In this document: positions 61,444 through 64,000 of the stretch, piece after piece
Position numbering within the stretch: the stretch's first letter is position 1
How the letters are laid out: every line of letters begins with the position of its first letter
NCBI RefSeq assembly: GCF_000445445.1
Contig: NZ_ASXP01000005.1
Span: forward strand, 62,053-126,052
Direction: 5' to 3'
Source: Sporomusa ovata DSM 2662
GTDB taxonomy: Bacteria; Bacillota; Negativicutes; Sporomusales; Sporomusaceae
DNA length: 64,000 nt
Translations under genes and position numbers: made by a program
Notes under the pieces: generated by a model
Database searches by the model: none
The model's input: the letters and a program-made list of their open reading frames with translations, nothing else
Told to the model about the DNA's origin: nothing

Positions 61444-62493
61444 TTATAGGATTGATTCAATACCACAGGTAATGTTGAGTTCCCGCAATAAAATTTCAAT
61501 TTCTTCTGTCGAATCGACCGTATCTTTGTAGAATTTCTCCACCAGTTCTTTGCTAATTACCCCATTTCTGATTTGGGTACTTAATTCAAAATCCATATAA
61601 TGAGAAGTTTTGTTGAGATAGGCCAGATGCATCCACAATTTGGCAAGACGGCACCCGGAAGCAATATATGTCTTTGAGAATTTATCTATGGGCTGCCAAC
61701 CTAACTCTTTTTTAATGAGTTCCATCATTGCTACCGGCTCATAAGGAAAGTGCTGATACATAAATAAACCGGCAACACCTTCCGGATACAGTTCATTGGG
61801 AAATAGCGGCAATAAATGGGTTTTATGCTTGAGCCGCAATTGCGTCCGGGCTTTATCCATTGCCTCTTTGATCGTATTAAGGGTTAACATCTTGCGTATT
61901 TTTCGTTTTTCGTCAACTTCATAGCTTTCGCCCATACCAAATACCTGCTCCGGGTTATGTCCAGAGAATACTAGCGGAATTCCTTTGGCGCGGGCATATT
62001 CACCTGCCGCCCGGACCATCAGCCGCCCGCAATAAAGACATATATGCCCATGGCCTTTATCGCGCAATTCTTTTTCCGTAAATAAAAAATTAAAAAACTC
62101 AGTCATCATCACCGGCGGCAATACATTTTTCACGAGGGGAATATCAAGCGCCGCACAGATTTTTTGAGCATTGTCAAAGGTTTCCTGATATTCAAAGTGA
62201 ATATCATTAATCAGTCCCAGTACTTTAAGCTTATATTTACGGGTAAGCATATACGCCAGGTAAGCGCTGTCTTTTCCGCCGCTCATCATGATAAGGCCGT
62301 CATAAGAACCCGTACCGCGATACCTCTCAATCGTACTTTCGAATATTTCCCGTAACTCTTCCCAGCCCATCCGCACTTCTTTAGCTTCCTGGGCACAAAC
62401 ATTGCATATCCTATTTTCGTCTAAACGAATATCATGATAGGGGTCTTCCTGCAAAAGACATTTCACACAACACCTTGATGTAAATTTTTCCAT
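61444..62493 (-). CDS. PP-loop (AANH) ATP-dependent enzyme with two Cys pairs
   Basis: 349 residues. N-terminal zinc-ribbon-like CCVKC ... CNVC (residues 8-34), then the PP-loop MMSGGKDSAYLAYML near 68, a second CxxC-type pair in HICLYCGRLM and the conserved SGHNPEQVFGMGES. It is related to the WbpG/N-acetyl-sugar amidotransferase and tRNA-thiolation superfamily, which adenylate a substrate for attack by ammonia or sulfur. Next to type II thioesterases and a YbtPQ-like pair it may act in natural-product tailoring, such as amide or thioamide formation (inference). GGAGG precedes ATG 62493. Confidence 0.75.
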   Translation of the reverse strand: MEKFTSRCCVKCLLQEDPYHDIRLDENRICNVCAQEAKEVRMGWEELREIFESTIERYRGTGSYDGLIMMSGGKDSAYLAYMLTRKYKLKVLGLINDIHFEYQETFDNAQKICAALDIPLVKNVLPPVMMTEFFNFLFTEKELRDKGHGHICLYCGRLMVRAAGEYARAKGIPLVFSGHNPEQVFGMGESYEVDEKRKIRKMLTLNTIKEAMDKARTQLRLKHKTHLLPLFPNELYPEGVAGLFMYQHFPYEPVAMMELIKKELGWQPIDKFSKTYIASGCRLAKLWMHLAYLNKTSHYMDFELSTQIRNGVISKELVEKFYKDTVDSTEEIEILLRELNITCGIESIL

Positions 62494-63245
62494 TCTGTCC
62501 TCCCTGCTCCATCCTGCTTATGATTTAACTGCCTCTCAATAAATTGGTTTACAGCTTCAGCTAACGCCTGAGGATAAGATTTAATAAGGGTATGCCCGCC
62601 GGGAAGTGTAGCATACGTAACCGGTGTAAGATACTTGCCCCACAGCTTAATATTCTGAACCATTTCCATCTCCTCTTCTTGTTCTCCCAATAAAACTAAT
62701 GTATCTATTTTTAACATAGCGTTAGGAAACGCATAATTTCGCATGGCCCGTGTATCATTCCTAAGCAGCGCAAAATAACTTTTCCTTTCCTCAGGGGTAA
62801 GTAAGCCGAGATTAAATTTATAACAGTTAACCGTATAGGCATGCAGTTCATCATTACTGGCAGTAAGTATATAATCCATCTCTTTCGTAATACCCGGCGG
62901 CGGGGAACCGACCAATATAAGGCCGGCTACCCCTTTGCTGCCCAAAATTTTGCGTACAAGTTCAAAGGCAATAAAGCCACCGAATGAATAGCCCAGAATA
63001 AACACGGGTTTTTGCTGTATCTCAGTTAAGCGAACAAATGGTACGGCAAATTGTTCAATAGAAGCCGGCAGCTCACCACTGCCGCCATGACCCGGCATCA
63101 CTGCCCCCAATACATTAATGTCGCTATTAAGCGCCTGTGAAAAATGGTAAAACATAGATGCATTGCCACAGGCGTAAGGGAAACAAATAAGCGTTCCCCT
63201 GCTTGCAGGATTAGATTTTAAGGAGATCAGCGAGTGATTTTGCAT
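62463..63245 (-). CDS. Type II thioesterase (GrsT-like), Ser nucleophile
   Basis: 260 residues, alpha/beta hydrolase. Early oxyanion region ICFPYACGNASMFYHF, nucleophile elbow GYSFGGFIAFELV near 88, catalytic His in PGGHTLIK. Type II thioesterases clear misloaded carrier proteins of NRPS/PKS lines. GGAGGT precedes ATG 63245. It overlaps the other thioesterase by 35 bases and the PP-loop gene by 31. Confidence 0.85.
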   Translation of the reverse strand: MQNHSLISLKSNPASRGTLICFPYACGNASMFYHFSQALNSDINVLGAVMPGHGGSGELPASIEQFAVPFVRLTEIQQKPVFILGYSFGGFIAFELVRKILGSKGVAGLILVGSPPPGITKEMDYILTASNDELHAYTVNCYKFNLGLLTPEERKSYFALLRNDTRAMRNYAFPNAMLKIDTLVLLGEQEEEMEMVQNIKLWGKYLTPVTYATLPGGHTLIKSYPQALAEAVNQFIERQLNHKQDGAGRTEWKNLHQGVV

Positions 63246-63969
63246 TTTCTACCTCCTTCTTAAACACGATACTTAACAGCCTATCGGCTACATCCTGGGT
63301 ACGAGATTCTAAAAATACATGCTCTGCGTCTGGAATAACCGTGTGCTTAACCTGTTGTGCGTATTTTTTCCAATTGGGCAGGTATTGCGTAGATTCGATA
63401 TATTGGTCTGCCTCGCCTTGAAACAAGTAAAGCGGCGTACGGAGCTTGTACTCAGGGTATTGATAGTCCATCATCGCATCAAGATCGTTACGTACGATTG
63501 TACAATTCAGAACTATATCGTCAGCACCCATGTTTTCAAACATCTTAACCATCGCTGGGCCGGCCAGTTTCAAATTTTGCACCATTTCAGCTGGTGAACT
63601 CTTCGAAAAATAATGTTTTCCGAAAGTATCAGGTGCCATTGACGAAAGCATAATCAGACCGTCAACCACACAATTGCGGGCTTCAAGTTCCCTGACAAGT
63701 TCAAAAGCCGGCAGACAACCAAAGCAATATCCTAAAATATATAAAGGTTTATCACTTTTCCCGGCGATAAAGTCGGTAAAAAGCTCAACTACTTCCTGAA
63801 TCGTTGGTAAAAGAGACTTTTGATTTCCATGTCCCGGCATATTAGCTGCCATTACCTCGATAGAATCAGGCAGACAGGCAGCCAGGGGGGCAAACATTTC
63901 GCCGGTAGCATAAGACGAAGAGTTTGGAAAACAAAACAGTCCTAAACTCGGGTTATCCGGCGTTTTCAA
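63211..63969 (-). CDS. Type II thioesterase-like protein with Cys in the nucleophile elbow
   Basis: 252 residues, same fold as its neighbour: GLFCFPNSSSYATGEMFAPL, elbow ILGYCFGCLPAFELV near 80, Asp in QGEADQYIE and His in PDAEHVFLE. The elbow is G-Y-C-F-G, so Cys stands where Ser is usual; a few NRPS thioesterases use Cys. The start is TTG 63969, eleven bases after AGGAGA. Two thioesterases side by side suggest a biosynthetic assembly line just outside the window. Confidence 0.82.
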   Translation of the reverse strand: MKTPDNPSLGLFCFPNSSSYATGEMFAPLAACLPDSIEVMAANMPGHGNQKSLLPTIQEVVELFTDFIAGKSDKPLYILGYCFGCLPAFELVRELEARNCVVDGLIMLSSMAPDTFGKHYFSKSSPAEMVQNLKLAGPAMVKMFENMGADDIVLNCTIVRNDLDAMMDYQYPEYKLRTPLYLFQGEADQYIESTQYLPNWKKYAQQVKHTVIPDAEHVFLESRTQDVADRLLSIVFKKEVENAKSLADLLKI

Positions 63970-64000
63970 AAAAGAAATATTCTCCTGCAGTGAATGCTTC
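63953..64000 (-). CDS. 3' end of an upstream gene (edge)
   Basis: The frame from the right edge reads EAFTAGEYFFFENAG then TAA at 63953-63955, overlapping the thioesterase start by 17 bases. Only 15 codons are visible, too few to identify; an NRPS-type gene would fit the context. Confidence 0.35.
   Translation of the reverse strand, partial: EAFTAGEYFFFENAG

Overview
The window looks like a chromosome segment of a diderm Firmicute (Negativicutes, probably a Sporomusa/Pelosinus-like anaerobe). The evidence is the combination of Firmicute regulation (T-box, strong AGGAGG ribosome sites, many intrinsic terminators, TTG/GTG starts) with a real outer membrane: five full-length TonB-dependent receptors, a secretin and an OmpM-type porin with an N-terminal SLH domain. 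The species call is inference from gene content, not a database match.

Layout. (1) 1-11.3 kb: a secreted Ig-like protein (minus strand, cut by the window edge), then a plus-strand run of envelope genes: UbiA-type prenyltransferase, ABC1/UbiB-like kinase, DUF362, LPG-flippase-like protein, PHP phosphoesterase, two GT-C glycosyltransferases, a short secretin and a secreted VPS62-like protein. (2) 11.3-15.7 kb: palindromic repeats, cstA behind an attenuator, and an acyl-CoA ligase under a tyrosine-specific T-box. (3) 15.7-27 kb: DUF3842-cooT, a divergent nickel/peptide-type ABC operon ending in a DUF318 permease and a TIGR03943 protein, an SDR, a GNAT and a MarR-CDF efflux pair. (4) 27-63.9 kb, almost all minus strand: a very large metal/metallophore/corrinoid uptake region. 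It holds an SLH porin with an orphan NikA-like lipoprotein, a FecCD-type ABC system with a methyltransferase, five TonB receptors (three of them BtuB-like paralogues), four ICMT/PEMT-type membrane methyltransferases next to receptors, a complete NikABCDE-like transporter behind a cobalamin riboswitch, a frameshifted AraC/PchR-type regulator, a YbtPQ-like ABC pair, a PP-loop enzyme and two type II thioesterases that probably trail an NRPS-type cluster lying beyond the right edge.

The most unusual signal is regulatory. At least eight transcription units (DUF3842-cooT, the plus-strand Nik operon, GNAT, porin-NikA, methyltransferase-FecCD, and three ICMT/TonB units) plus probably a ninth (TonB at 34.6 kb) have a 5' leader with small hairpins whose loops read NTGAA. 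The last hairpin overlaps the 5' arm of an intrinsic terminator, so hairpin and terminator exclude each other. This looks like a shared antitermination element or riboswitch class that I cannot match to a known one. Four of the operons also share an upstream direct repeat, AAGTAGC-N14-AGGTAGT with a 21-bp period, next to the AraC-type gene. Truncated receptor and methyltransferase pieces and a stray leader fragment show that these cassettes have been duplicated and recombined.
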